From positions 248,001 to 312,000 of the forward strand of contig JAEZSO010000003.1 of assembly GCA_023421795.1 (NCBI GenBank): a stretch of 64,000 nt of DNA, in the 5' to 3' direction. This stretch comes from Cyanobacteria bacterium OH_PDB_230. GTDB lineage: Bacteria > Cyanobacteriota > Vampirovibrionia > Gastranaerophilales > Gastranaerophilaceae. Position numbers and translations under genes: made by a program. Under the pieces are notes generated by a model, which searched no databases, was not told the origin of the DNA, and worked only from the letters and a program-made list of their open reading frames with translations. Positions 8,122 to 17,507 of the stretch are shown in pieces (position 1 is the stretch's first letter; every line of letters begins with the position of its first letter).

Positions 8122-9682
8122 ATCACACAGCCTTTTGAAAGCTGCCTGGCTTATAGCATTCGTAACCATTATTTCAAAATTTATTGGATTTTTTAGAGAT
8201 GTAGTAACCGCAAATTATTATGGTGCAGGAACCACATCTGATGCGTACTTTTATGCCTATCAAATACCTGCTTTAGCTTTAATCTTGTTAGGCGGGGTCG
8301 GGGGGCCTTTTCATAGCGCTACTGTTGCTGTTTTCGCAAAGCTGATTCCCGAAGGAGATGAAAAAGCAAACGAAAAAGTGAATAAGTTATACAGTACTTT
8401 TATGACCTCATCATGCCTTTTATTCGCATTTTTAAGTATATTGGTTTTTATATTTTCAGATCAGATTATGGGATTTATCATTTCAGGAGGGACGCCTGAG
8501 CTAATAAAACTAGCCGGTTTACATCTTAAAATAATGTCTCCGATACTTATAGTAGGTGGAATTGTCGGGATATATTACGGTCTTCTTATTACGTTTAAAG
8601 AATTTATGCTGCCGAATGTATCTCCTATAATTATGAGTATAGTCATAATTATAGCTATTTCTCTGGCTAAAAATGATTCGTTGGGACTTGTTTTAGCTTC
8701 TGCGACCACTGTAGGGGCTATATGTCAGTTCTTGTTGCAGTTCCCTAAGATAAGGCAGTTGGGCTTTAGATTAAAACCTAATTTGCAAATAAGAAATAAC
8801 GAAGAATTTAAAAACATAATGGAACTTTTATTTCCTGCGATTTTAAGTTCTACGGTTGGGCAGATATATGTTTATGTTGATATGTTCTTTGCATCGCAAC
8901 TCAGTTCTGGTGCCTGGTCTGCTATAGGTTATGCAAATAGAATCTTTCAGTTTCCGGTCGGTATACTTGTTACAGCGTTTTTGGTGCCGTTGTTTCCGAT
9001 TTTTTCAAAGCTTGTTGGCGATAAAAATTATCAGGATATAAGATATTATTTCAATAAAGGTGTAGGGCTTTTAAATTTCGTTGCCTTCCCTATTTTGATA
9101 GGAATAATTTTGCTTGCAAGTGATGGAATTCAGTTGATATTCCAAAGAGGAGCGTTCGATTCACACGATACTTACATGGTGTCTCAAGCTCTTATTTTCT
9201 TATCTATAGCAATAATCCCTTATGTTTTCAGAGATTCTATAACAAGAATTTTCTATTCGTTTAATGATTCAAAAACACCATTTTTAGTCGCAATGTCTTC
9301 GATTGCTTTAAAGTTTGTTTTGAATTTCTTTTTTGTAAAATCCTTGGGAATAGGTGGTATTACACTTTCTACCTCTCTGGTAACGTTGTTTAATGCTGCG
9401 CTTTTAGGGGTTTTCCTGCTCAAGAAAATGGATATGGATTATAAATTCTACTTCAAGAATTTATTTAAAATGGCAATAGCTGCAATCTTGTCATATGGAA
9501 CAAGTTTTGCAATATATAAATTATGGGTAATTGATAGCTCGGATTGGGTTTCTCTGGCGACAAAAACATTTGTTATGCTCATAATTTGTTTTGTTGTATA
9601 CATTGTATTTGCTTCTCTTTTAAGGGTCAGATACGTGAAAGAACTATTAGGTAGAGTGTATGGACATTTTAAAAAACGATAA
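8111..9682 (+). CDS. murJ: Lipid II flippase MurJ
   Basis: A 523-residue polytopic membrane protein of the MOP superfamily with about 14 helices. The N-terminal block FIGFFRDVVTANYYGAG followed by SDAYFYAYQIP is diagnostic for MurJ (MviN). It moves lipid-linked peptidoglycan precursor across the inner membrane. It has GAGG six bases before the ATG and overlaps the SpoIID-like gene by 11 bp, so translation is probably coupled. Although a large glycan locus is nearby, this is the peptidoglycan flippase and not an O-antigen Wzx. Confidence 0.93.
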   Translation: MTTKSHSLLKAAWLIAFVTIISKFIGFFRDVVTANYYGAGTTSDAYFYAYQIPALALILLGGVGGPFHSATVAVFAKLIPEGDEKANEKVNKLYSTFMTSSCLLFAFLSILVFIFSDQIMGFIISGGTPELIKLAGLHLKIMSPILIVGGIVGIYYGLLITFKEFMLPNVSPIIMSIVIIIAISLAKNDSLGLVLASATTVGAICQFLLQFPKIRQLGFRLKPNLQIRNNEEFKNIMELLFPAILSSTVGQIYVYVDMFFASQLSSGAWSAIGYANRIFQFPVGILVTAFLVPLFPIFSKLVGDKNYQDIRYYFNKGVGLLNFVAFPILIGIILLASDGIQLIFQRGAFDSHDTYMVSQALIFLSIAIIPYVFRDSITRIFYSFNDSKTPFLVAMSSIALKFVLNFFFVKSLGIGGITLSTSLVTLFNAALLGVFLLKKMDMDYKFYFKNLFKMAIAAILSYGTSFAIYKLWVIDSSDWVSLATKTFVMLIICFVVYIVFASLLRVRYVKELLGRVYGHFKKR

Positions 9683-10259
9683 AATCATAGAAGAATTAAA
9701 CACTAAACTAAAAAACGGCGCTGTAATTGCTTTTGTCACAGACACAGTCTGGGGCGTGGGCTGTTTGCCGACAAGCAAGGCCGGAGTGGATAAAATCTAC
9801 AGTTTAAAAAACAGAGATACTTCAAAGCCGCTAATCCTTATGTCTAATGACATAGAAAATTTAAAACCTTACGTAAATCAAATCCCTCCAAAAGCGAAAA
9901 GCCTTATTGCAGAGTATTTCCCCGGGGCTTTGACTTTGATATTCGAGAAGTCCGACCTTACACCTCTGACAATAACTTCAGGCAAAAATACAGTCGGCAT
10001 AAGAGTTCCTGACAATACATTTTTTAAAAGATTGTGTGAAGTAATTGACGGGCATGTTCTTGCGACAACAAGTGCTAACCTGTCTGATCTGCCTTCTGCA
10101 AAAAACAATGAAGAAGCCAAAGAATTTATCGGAGAATACGTAGATTATACATTTGAAGATTACGGCTATAAGGCAAAAGGCCTCGAATCCACTGTAGCAC
10201 TTGCTCTAACAGATGAAATTAAGGTTTTAAGACAAGGCGCTGTCCATCTTGATGTATAA
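9660..10259 (+). CDS. tsaC: L-threonylcarbamoyladenylate synthase (YrdC/TsaC type)
   Basis: A 199-residue single-domain YrdC protein. It makes threonylcarbamoyl-AMP from threonine, bicarbonate and ATP for the t6A modification of tRNA. Visible marks are AFVTDTVWGVGC near residue 21, the SLKNRDTSKPLILM lysine/arginine motif near 45, and TTSANLSDLPSAKN near 138. It lacks the C-terminal Sua5 domain, so it is the short TsaC form. The start lies inside the murJ end (23-bp overlap), with AGG about eight bases upstream. Confidence 0.9.
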   Translation: MDILKNDKIIEELNTKLKNGAVIAFVTDTVWGVGCLPTSKAGVDKIYSLKNRDTSKPLILMSNDIENLKPYVNQIPPKAKSLIAEYFPGALTLIFEKSDLTPLTITSGKNTVGIRVPDNTFFKRLCEVIDGHVLATTSANLSDLPSAKNNEEAKEFIGEYVDYTFEDYGYKAKGLESTVALALTDEIKVLRQGAVHLDV

Positions 10260-10332
10260 AATGTCTGTTGAAGTGAGAATTCAAAGAAGATTAAACATTG
10301 CTAAAGTGATTAGATGAAGAATGGTATACTAT

Positions 10333-10362
10333 TTGCCAAAAGCATTTCCGATTGAGTAAAAT
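10333..10362 (+). promoter_or_regulatory. Promoter of the CHASE2 cyclase gene, leaderless type
   Basis: TTGCCA (10333-10338), an 18-bp spacer, then TAAAAT (10357-10362). The ATG begins six bases later with no Shine-Dalgarno between, so the transcript should start at or beside the A of the ATG. Confidence 0.5.
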
Positions 10363-10368
10363 TATAGT

Positions 10369-12351
10369 ATGAAAAGATTTAAAAGCTCGCTTACGATAGT
10401 AATAATTGCATTTATATTTGTAGCTACAATTGCATACATAATATCGACTCAATTTTTGGACAGAACCGCGAACGATTATGCGTTAAAGCAAATAACTTAT
10501 AATCAAAAACAATATGGTTCTAAGGATATTGTGATAGTTGTTGTGGATGACAAGTCCTTAGAATACATAAGATGGCCGTGGCCCAGATCTTTGTATTCCG
10601 ATATTTTTGAATTTCTTCAAAATGAAGCAAAGGCTAATGCGGTTATTTTCGATGCTGTAATAACTTCACCTGATTCGTACAATCCAGAGGCCGACAAAAA
10701 TTTCTACAAAAGACTTTTAAAGCTCGATAATTTTGTAGCAGGATTTAACCTGTACCCAACTAACAACAATGCCGGAGATATCCTTCCTGCTTCTTATAAC
10801 AAACTGTTTGAAAGTAAATCAATAATCAATATTGAAGATAAAAGATTGATAAAAATAGATTCAAATTACTATGGTGTTTCAAAATTCCCGAAAGAATATA
10901 TAGAAAACGTTCCTGCTCTTGGATCTGTGATGGTTCCTATGGACAAAGACGGCGTCATAAGAAGATATATGCCGATTGTAGAATACAATAACTGTTTGTA
11001 TCCGTCTTTGGCTTTAAGCGCATATTCTATCAAGACTGGTATTAAAAACTTTGTTTTATATGACAATTATTTGTGCTCAAATGATGGATGCAAATCTTTA
11101 AAAATACCGATATCTCAAAAAAAATCAAATGATTCTCTGTATTCCAACCTCTCAGGTGTTTTTACTAATTTTAAATGGTATAAACCCGTTGATGAGTATT
11201 ATTCTCATAAACATTATTCTGCTATAGATATAATTAACTCCCATCAGGCAATAAAAGAAGGGAAACCTCCTGTTATAGATCCTAGTGTATTCAAAGACAA
11301 AATAGTAGTTGTCGGCGGAAACGCAAACTCTCAAAGTCTTGAAGACAGGATGAACACTCCAATTTTATTGAAACATTCGGGGGTCGATATTCAAGCTACG
11401 GCTATTAATAATATGCTTGACAACAAGTTCTTTTTAGAAAGAAATTATATCGTAACACTGCTGCTGTCGATACTTTTTGGGTGGTTAACGTTTTGGATTA
11501 TTAGCAAGTATTCTATAATTGTTTCTCTAGCTTTTACGTTGATGTTGACCTGCGCACACATAATCTTTTACAACATGTTTTTGGCGAACAACATCGAAAT
11601 ATCATTGTTCACGCCAATTGTAACAGGGATTATCGTGATTGCTTTCGGATATACCTACAGGTATGTCATAGAAGGCCAAAACAAAGAAAAAATAAAGAAT
11701 GTTATGGGGAAATATATCTCAAAAGACATCATGCAAAATGTTATGCAGAATATCGACCAGGTAAAAGTGGGCGGGATTAAATCAGAGGTTACCATTCTTT
11801 TTGCAGATATAAGAGATTTTACATCTATATCAGAAAACCTAAGTGCAGAAGAAGTTACAGGTATTTTGAACGAATATTTCAGCGCTGTTGAACCGATAAT
11901 CAGAAAATATGACGGAGTGCTGAATAAATTTATGGGGGATGCCATTATGGCAATTTTTGGTGAACCCGTGAAAAATAAAAAACATGCAATGAATGCCGTT
12001 AAATGTGCGCATGAAATCCTTAAAAAAGTAAAGGTGCTGCAGAAAAAATGGCTTGAAGAAGGCAAACCCAAAATTACTATAGGTATCGGAATAAATACAG
12101 GAGAAGCCTTTGTCGGAAACATAGGTTCCGAGGAGAGGCTAGAATACACCGTAATCGGCGATACGGTGAACCTTGCCAGCAGGATAGAGTCTCACAACAA
12201 AATATATAAAACCCAATTCCTGATAAGCGAAAACACATACAAGCACATAACCTCTATAGCTGATGTAATAAAAATCAGTGACGTTAAAATCAGAGGAAAA
12301 GCAAAAAAAATAGATATTTACGAAGTTTTGAGAATAACTGATAATAATTAA
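10369..12351 (+). CDS. CHASE2-domain class III adenylate cyclase
   Basis: A 660-residue membrane signal protein. One N-terminal helix (residues 8-27) is followed by an extracytoplasmic CHASE2 sensor domain (about 35-340) with VVDDKSLEYIRWPWPR. Three membrane helices follow (about 355-430), then a cyclase catalytic domain (about 465-650). Metal-binding aspartates are in LFADIRDFT and FMGDAIM. The lysine in VLNKFMGD and the Asp in IGDTVNLASR fit ATP rather than GTP as substrate. It would turn an unknown outside signal into cAMP. No cAMP receptor gene is visible here. RecG starts two bases after its stop. Confidence 0.9.
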   Translation: MKRFKSSLTIVIIAFIFVATIAYIISTQFLDRTANDYALKQITYNQKQYGSKDIVIVVVDDKSLEYIRWPWPRSLYSDIFEFLQNEAKANAVIFDAVITSPDSYNPEADKNFYKRLLKLDNFVAGFNLYPTNNNAGDILPASYNKLFESKSIINIEDKRLIKIDSNYYGVSKFPKEYIENVPALGSVMVPMDKDGVIRRYMPIVEYNNCLYPSLALSAYSIKTGIKNFVLYDNYLCSNDGCKSLKIPISQKKSNDSLYSNLSGVFTNFKWYKPVDEYYSHKHYSAIDIINSHQAIKEGKPPVIDPSVFKDKIVVVGGNANSQSLEDRMNTPILLKHSGVDIQATAINNMLDNKFFLERNYIVTLLLSILFGWLTFWIISKYSIIVSLAFTLMLTCAHIIFYNMFLANNIEISLFTPIVTGIIVIAFGYTYRYVIEGQNKEKIKNVMGKYISKDIMQNVMQNIDQVKVGGIKSEVTILFADIRDFTSISENLSAEEVTGILNEYFSAVEPIIRKYDGVLNKFMGDAIMAIFGEPVKNKKHAMNAVKCAHEILKKVKVLQKKWLEEGKPKITIGIGINTGEAFVGNIGSEERLEYTVIGDTVNLASRIESHNKIYKTQFLISENTYKHITSIADVIKISDVKIRGKAKKIDIYEVLRITDNN

Positions 12352-12353
12352 AA

Positions 12354-14780
12354 ATGATTTTAGAAAGCTACTTAAAAGATGTCAATTTGGAACAAATAAA
12401 AACGGCTATTGGTGTTGAGGAAAAGCACCAATTTATTGACATAAAAGGAAAAGAATCAACTTTTTCAGGCTTTATAAAAAAAGAACTCCGGAAAATTTAT
12501 AAACTTTCCAAAAAAGACCCTAAATGGCTCCCTTTAATAGAAGGGTTTGATGCATATCCACAAGAGAATTTGCCTCAAAGAAAAAAAATAATAAAAAGGT
12601 TTATAAACCTCTTAAAAGCGGAAATGAACCCGAGCTCGGTAAAACAGGAAAAATCAGACACCTCTGATGAACCTTTTAAAAAGAATATCTACGAACAGGA
12701 TGTAACTTACGTAAAAGGTGTTGGGCCAAAGGTTGCATATTTGTTGAATAAACTGGGTATCTATACGGTTTTTGATTTGATTAATTATTTCCCGAGAAAA
12801 CATATAGACTATTCATCGAGATGTTTTATTAGAGATTTGAAAGAAGGGGATGATGTAACGGTTTTCGGGAAAATAACCTCCTTAAAAGCCTTCACCACAA
12901 AAAATAAGCTCTCAATAGTAACCGTTAGAATAACCGATGAAACGGCATCTTTGGAACTTAATTTCTTCTATCAAAAAGCGAATAGGTATATGCTCGAAAG
13001 ATACAAAGCCCAATTCCCTAAAGATTCGAGCATCATAGTTTCAGGAACAGTAAAGAAAGATAATTATACCGGTCAATGCACTATAGATAAACCCCAATAT
13101 CAGCTTATAAATTCCGATTTTTATGAAGGGGATAACCTTCACTTGGGAAGAATCGTGCCTGTATATCCTCTTGTTGAAAACCTTAATGTTAAAACGTTAA
13201 GAAGAGCGATTTTTAACGCGATACAAGAATACAAAAGTCAAATAATAAATCTGTTGCCAAACAGTATAGTTGAAGAATTCAGTCTTCTTAACAGGCAAGA
13301 TTCAATTGAACAGATACATTTCCCAAAAGATATGCAAGCACTTGAACAAGCCCGTTTTTCACTTGTTTTTGAAGAGCTTTTTATGCTTCAACTCAAACTT
13401 GGTTTGATAAGGGAAGAAAATGCCGTCAGCGGGAAAACCTTGCCGTTAAAAGTAGCAAAAAAAGGACTTGTCACAAGTTTTATAGATCAACTGCCTTTTG
13501 AGCTAACAGGCGCTCAAAAAAGAGCGGTGAATGAGATATTGAACGATATCAACAGTGAAATGCCTATGCAAAGGCTCCTACAAGGGGATGTTGGTAGTGG
13601 CAAAACAGTTGTAGCTTGTATTATGCTTCTTGCGGCAATCGAGAACAATTACCAAGGCGCGATAATGGCCCCTACGGAAATCCTTGCTCAGCAACACTTT
13701 AATAACTTTGTAAACTGGCTGACCCCTTTTGGTATAAGTATTGGGCTGTTTACTTCTTCAAATAGCAAGAAACTCAGAAACAAATTGGAAACGGATCTTA
13801 GAAACGGACAAATAAATATTGCAGTCGGTACTCATTCTCTGATTCAAGACAATATAGAGTTTAGCAATCTCGGTTCAATTGTAATAGATGAACAGCATAG
13901 GTTCGGGGTGAAACAAAGAAATGCATTGAAAACAAAAGCCACAGTCCCTCAGGTATTGACAATGACAGCAACCCCCATCCCGAGAACACTTGCTTTAACG
14001 GTTCATGGGGATCTTGATTTGACAATTATAGATGAGCTTCCAAAAGGTAGAAAGCCTATAAAAACCGCATTAATTAATTCTAACCAACGCCGTCAGGCAT
14101 ATAATCTGATTAGGCAGCAGGTGGAACTCGGGCATCAGGCTTATATTATTTTCCCTCTTATCGATGAGTCTGAAACTCTTTCTGCCAAAGCTGCCACGCA
14201 AGAAGCGGAAAGTTTGCAAGCGGGAGAATTTTCTGATCTAAAAATAGGTCTTTTGCACGGAAAAATGAAGCCAGAAGAAAAAGATCAGGTTATGGCCGAT
14301 TTTAAAAATAAAAAATACGACATCCTCGTAAGCACGACAGTAGTTGAGGTAGGCGTAGATGTTCCTAATGCTACAGTTATGGTTATAGATAATGCCGAAA
14401 GATTCGGACTTTCCCAGCTTCACCAGCTGAGAGGGAGAGTCGGAAGGGGCAAAGACCAGTCATTCTGCGTTCTTATCAGTTCATCATCATCTAAAGACAC
14501 ATTAAACAGGCTAAATATATTGGCTCAAACCAATGATGGATTTGTTATAGCGGAAAAAGACCTTGAAATAAGGGGCCCGGGAGAGTTTTTGGGTCTGAGA
14601 CAAAGCGGCTTGCCTGAATTGAACCTTACGGACCTAACCAAAGATTTACATATACTAGAAATAGCAAGAGATTCAGCCTTTAAGTTTCTTAAAAATAATA
14701 ATATCAATGATTTCAAGGAGCTTAAAAAATATATCGATTCCAATTTCTCGACATCGAATGACATTGCTACTTTAGATTAA
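12354..14780 (+). CDS. recG: ATP-dependent DNA helicase RecG
   Basis: An 808-residue superfamily 2 helicase that remodels stalled replication forks and branched DNA. From about residue 120 it shows the wedge/OB domain opening with VKGVGPKVAYLLNKLGI, Walker A GDVGSGKT near 411, DEQH near 511, TMTATPIPRTLAL after it, and the C-terminal QLHQLRGRVGRG motif. The first 110 residues are an extra helical domain, also known from Thermotoga and cyanobacterial RecG. The start is two bases after the cyclase stop and lacks a ribosome site, so it may rely on reinitiation. Its end overlaps the convergent GT39-like gene by four bases. Confidence 0.95.
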   Translation: MILESYLKDVNLEQIKTAIGVEEKHQFIDIKGKESTFSGFIKKELRKIYKLSKKDPKWLPLIEGFDAYPQENLPQRKKIIKRFINLLKAEMNPSSVKQEKSDTSDEPFKKNIYEQDVTYVKGVGPKVAYLLNKLGIYTVFDLINYFPRKHIDYSSRCFIRDLKEGDDVTVFGKITSLKAFTTKNKLSIVTVRITDETASLELNFFYQKANRYMLERYKAQFPKDSSIIVSGTVKKDNYTGQCTIDKPQYQLINSDFYEGDNLHLGRIVPVYPLVENLNVKTLRRAIFNAIQEYKSQIINLLPNSIVEEFSLLNRQDSIEQIHFPKDMQALEQARFSLVFEELFMLQLKLGLIREENAVSGKTLPLKVAKKGLVTSFIDQLPFELTGAQKRAVNEILNDINSEMPMQRLLQGDVGSGKTVVACIMLLAAIENNYQGAIMAPTEILAQQHFNNFVNWLTPFGISIGLFTSSNSKKLRNKLETDLRNGQINIAVGTHSLIQDNIEFSNLGSIVIDEQHRFGVKQRNALKTKATVPQVLTMTATPIPRTLALTVHGDLDLTIIDELPKGRKPIKTALINSNQRRQAYNLIRQQVELGHQAYIIFPLIDESETLSAKAATQEAESLQAGEFSDLKIGLLHGKMKPEEKDQVMADFKNKKYDILVSTTVVEVGVDVPNATVMVIDNAERFGLSQLHQLRGRVGRGKDQSFCVLISSSSSKDTLNRLNILAQTNDGFVIAEKDLEIRGPGEFLGLRQSGLPELNLTDLTKDLHILEIARDSAFKFLKNNNINDFKELKKYIDSNFSTSNDIATLD

Positions 14781-16444
14781 GGCTTCTCAAAAACTGCTAC
14801 AACCCAATCGCCCTTTTCTAGAACAGCTTTGGGTTTTAGGTATTTTGTACAGATGGCAATAGAATTGTTTTTTATGTAAGAGAAAACCATGAACAAAAAT
14901 GGAGTGCTGTAATACGTTTCATCTTTGGACGTTATTCGGTTCATGTCTTTCTGGCTAAAGAAAGCTACGTTTTTTAAGATTACAACCGCTAATTTGTCTC
15001 CACTTTTCATGTTTTTAATGAAATTGTTGTAGAATTTCTGTTCAAACAACCTTGTATCATTATGTTTTAGGTTTTCGTAAAAAAGTATTTTTCCGTTTAT
15101 TACGATTGTTTTGTATGTATACTGCTGAGGGACTATATATCCCGGGAAATTAACCTTGTCTATGGCATATATTCTGTATTTTTGTCCATCAAAATATTTT
15201 TCAAATTTTTGAGCATCATAATAAGTCAAAACGACTGTGTCCGTTGGTTTGAAATGAGCTTCTCTTAAAAGATCCATAACAAGTTTGTTGCCTTCACTTC
15301 TTCCAAGTTTAGGAGTGGAATTGTTGTTAACAAGGTAGTGAAACAATGGAATAATAAGCATTAAGCATATTAAAAACTTACGAAATGATTCTTTTCGTAT
15401 GCTTAAAATACCAGCGCACATCATCAAAATAAGGACAGGATATATTTCCACGCTGTATTTTGTAGACAAAACAATCCTGTTCATACTTGCGGCAATTACT
15501 AGTATCGCAAAATATGACATAGAAATTCCGAATAGATAGTTTAATTTTTTGTCTTTTTCGAGTATAGCTAAAAGGATTCCGAACGCGGCTACGATTAAAG
15601 GTAAAAGAGCAAAGATTATAAACATGTAGTTTAGCTGGGAATTTTTAACCAGAGTATCGATAACATATTTAGGGGTGTTGATTATGTTCACTTGTATCGG
15701 GGAAAAATAATCCGAGAATACGAAAAATACTTTTGCAAAAGAAAATCCGGACCAAAATTGAGAAATATAACTTTCCTTAAAAACCTTATAGATAAAAGGG
15801 GAAAGAGGTAATAGCGAGAACAAAATTCCTCCTATTAACCATTTTATTTGTTTGGAATATTTGTCATTTACTTTTATTAAATACATCGCTAAAAACAAAA
15901 TATTAAAGAAACAAAAAACAAATCCTAAAGTATGTGTAATGATAATTAAAAAATTGATAATCCCGAAATATAAAAAATTCTTTTTAGTTTGTTCTCTGGA
16001 AAGCTTTATCCAGGACCAAACATTTATTGCGCTCAGCAAAAACAATAGACTGTATAGTCTTACTTCCTGCGAAAAATAAATCAAAAAGCCGCTTACCGCG
16101 CAGAATGCCGCACAAAAAATGCCGAGGTTTTTGTCCTTATATTCCCTGCCTACAAAATACATTGCAACAATAGAAATTAACCCCGTAAATACTGAAGAAA
16201 GTCTTAAACTGTAGTCACTGTCTCCAAAAGCAACCATCCAAGCTTTTAAATAAAAATAATAAAAAGGCATATGACAGTTTTTAATGGCTTCTTTAATGAA
16301 TTCAGAAGGAAAAGAGCGAGAGGAGATAAACCAACCTATATATTCGTCGTTCCATAATCCTTGAGGCTTATCCAAGCACCAAATTCTCAGAAAAAATCCT
16401 GCGAGAACTATAATTATTAACCAAAAAATGCTTTTTTTAGCCAT
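14777..16444 (-). CDS. GT39-like (PMT/ArnT type) membrane glycosyltransferase
   Basis: A 555-residue protein with about ten to twelve membrane helices. After the first helix comes GLWNDEYIGW, matching the acidic catalytic loop of the dolichyl-phosphate-mannose-type (PMT_2/GT39) superfamily, then a soluble C-terminal domain from about residue 390. Such enzymes transfer a sugar from a polyprenyl-phosphate donor on the outer face of the inner membrane. The divergent neighbour is a DPM1-like GT2, the kind of enzyme that makes that donor, so the two probably work together. The acceptor is unknown. Confidence 0.8.
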   Translation of the reverse strand: MAKKSIFWLIIIVLAGFFLRIWCLDKPQGLWNDEYIGWFISSRSFPSEFIKEAIKNCHMPFYYFYLKAWMVAFGDSDYSLRLSSVFTGLISIVAMYFVGREYKDKNLGIFCAAFCAVSGFLIYFSQEVRLYSLLFLLSAINVWSWIKLSREQTKKNFLYFGIINFLIIITHTLGFVFCFFNILFLAMYLIKVNDKYSKQIKWLIGGILFSLLPLSPFIYKVFKESYISQFWSGFSFAKVFFVFSDYFSPIQVNIINTPKYVIDTLVKNSQLNYMFIIFALLPLIVAAFGILLAILEKDKKLNYLFGISMSYFAILVIAASMNRIVLSTKYSVEIYPVLILMMCAGILSIRKESFRKFLICLMLIIPLFHYLVNNNSTPKLGRSEGNKLVMDLLREAHFKPTDTVVLTYYDAQKFEKYFDGQKYRIYAIDKVNFPGYIVPQQYTYKTIVINGKILFYENLKHNDTRLFEQKFYNNFIKNMKSGDKLAVVILKNVAFFSQKDMNRITSKDETYYSTPFLFMVFSYIKNNSIAICTKYLKPKAVLEKGDWVVAVFEKP

Positions 16445-16507
16445 TTGTTTATCCTAATTGTTTTTTATATTATAATTATATTACATTGAAAAAAAAGTTT
16501 ATAGAGT

Positions 16508-17446
16508 ATGAAGCTTATAATACAAATCCCTTGTTATAATGAAGAAGTTACTTTGCCTCTGACTTTAGCGTCGTTGCCAAAGCAAATAGAAGGCATTGAC
16601 GAAATCGAAACACTTTTGATTGACGATGGAAGCAGTGATAGAAGTATTGAAATCGCCGAAAGTTTTGGTGTTAACCATATTGTAAGGTTGCCTAATCATA
16701 AAGGTCTGGCAAGAACTTTTATGTCCGGGTTGCAAAAATGTATTGAACTTGGGGCGGACATAATAGTAAATACAGATGCGGATAATCAATATAATTCCGA
16801 CGACATTGAAAAACTTATAAGGCCAATCTTAGAAAAAAAAGCAGATATAGTAATCGGAACCAGACCCATTGAAAGAATTAAACATTTCTCTTTTCTAAAA
16901 AAACTTTTGCAAAAAATCGGTTCATTCGTTATCAGACTTTTAAGTTCTACAGGAACCGAAGATGCGCCTAGCGGCTTCAGAGCTTTTACCAGAGAAGCTG
17001 CAATAATGATAAATGTTTTCGATAATTATACTTATACGCTTGAGACAATAATACAATCCAAGTCAAAAGGTTTGATAATTGAGTCAACCCCAATAAGGGT
17101 AAATGAAAATTACAGAAAATCAAGATTGGTAAATAACATATTTGAATACATCCGCAAACAAACGTTCACGATGATAAGAATGTTTATAATCTACAGGCCA
17201 TTTAGGTTTTTTGCGATTATAGGCGGGATTCTTTTCTTTCTCGGCATGGTTATTTGGGCCAGATTCCTTTATTATTACTTATTTGCCAGTGCCACAGGCC
17301 ATATTCAGTCGTTAATCTTTGCTGCAATCCTTATGATTATAGGTTTCCAGACTATCATGTTAGGAGTTATCGCAGATCTTTTGGGTATTAACAGAAAGTT
17401 AATTGAAGATATTCAAATAAGAATAAAGAAACTTGAAAACAAATAG
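16508..17446 (+). CDS. DPM1/DPG-like GT2 glycosyltransferase with membrane tail
   Basis: A 312-residue GT-A fold enzyme: IIQIPCYNEE at the start, LLIDDGSSD near residue 36, and the metal-binding NTDADNQY near 90. Two C-terminal membrane helices (about residues 233-255 and 265-290) are typical of polyprenyl-phosphate sugar synthases of the GtrB/DPM1 class. Likely role: load a sugar from a nucleotide donor onto undecaprenyl phosphate for the neighbouring GT39-like enzyme. The ribosome site is weak (GAG). Confidence 0.85.
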   Translation: MKLIIQIPCYNEEVTLPLTLASLPKQIEGIDEIETLLIDDGSSDRSIEIAESFGVNHIVRLPNHKGLARTFMSGLQKCIELGADIIVNTDADNQYNSDDIEKLIRPILEKKADIVIGTRPIERIKHFSFLKKLLQKIGSFVIRLLSSTGTEDAPSGFRAFTREAAIMINVFDNYTYTLETIIQSKSKGLIIESTPIRVNENYRKSRLVNNIFEYIRKQTFTMIRMFIIYRPFRFFAIIGGILFFLGMVIWARFLYYYLFASATGHIQSLIFAAILMIIGFQTIMLGVIADLLGINRKLIEDIQIRIKKLENK

Positions 17447-17507
17447 TCTCTCTCAAATAGTAACTTGGCTATAAGAAAAACTTCATATTCTCAATATTAT
17501 TTGAAAT

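Noticed and set aside
11655..12149. Open frame of 164 codons opposite the cyclase catalytic domain
   Set aside because: Lies wholly within a recognised cyclase domain and has no ribosome site or family marks.
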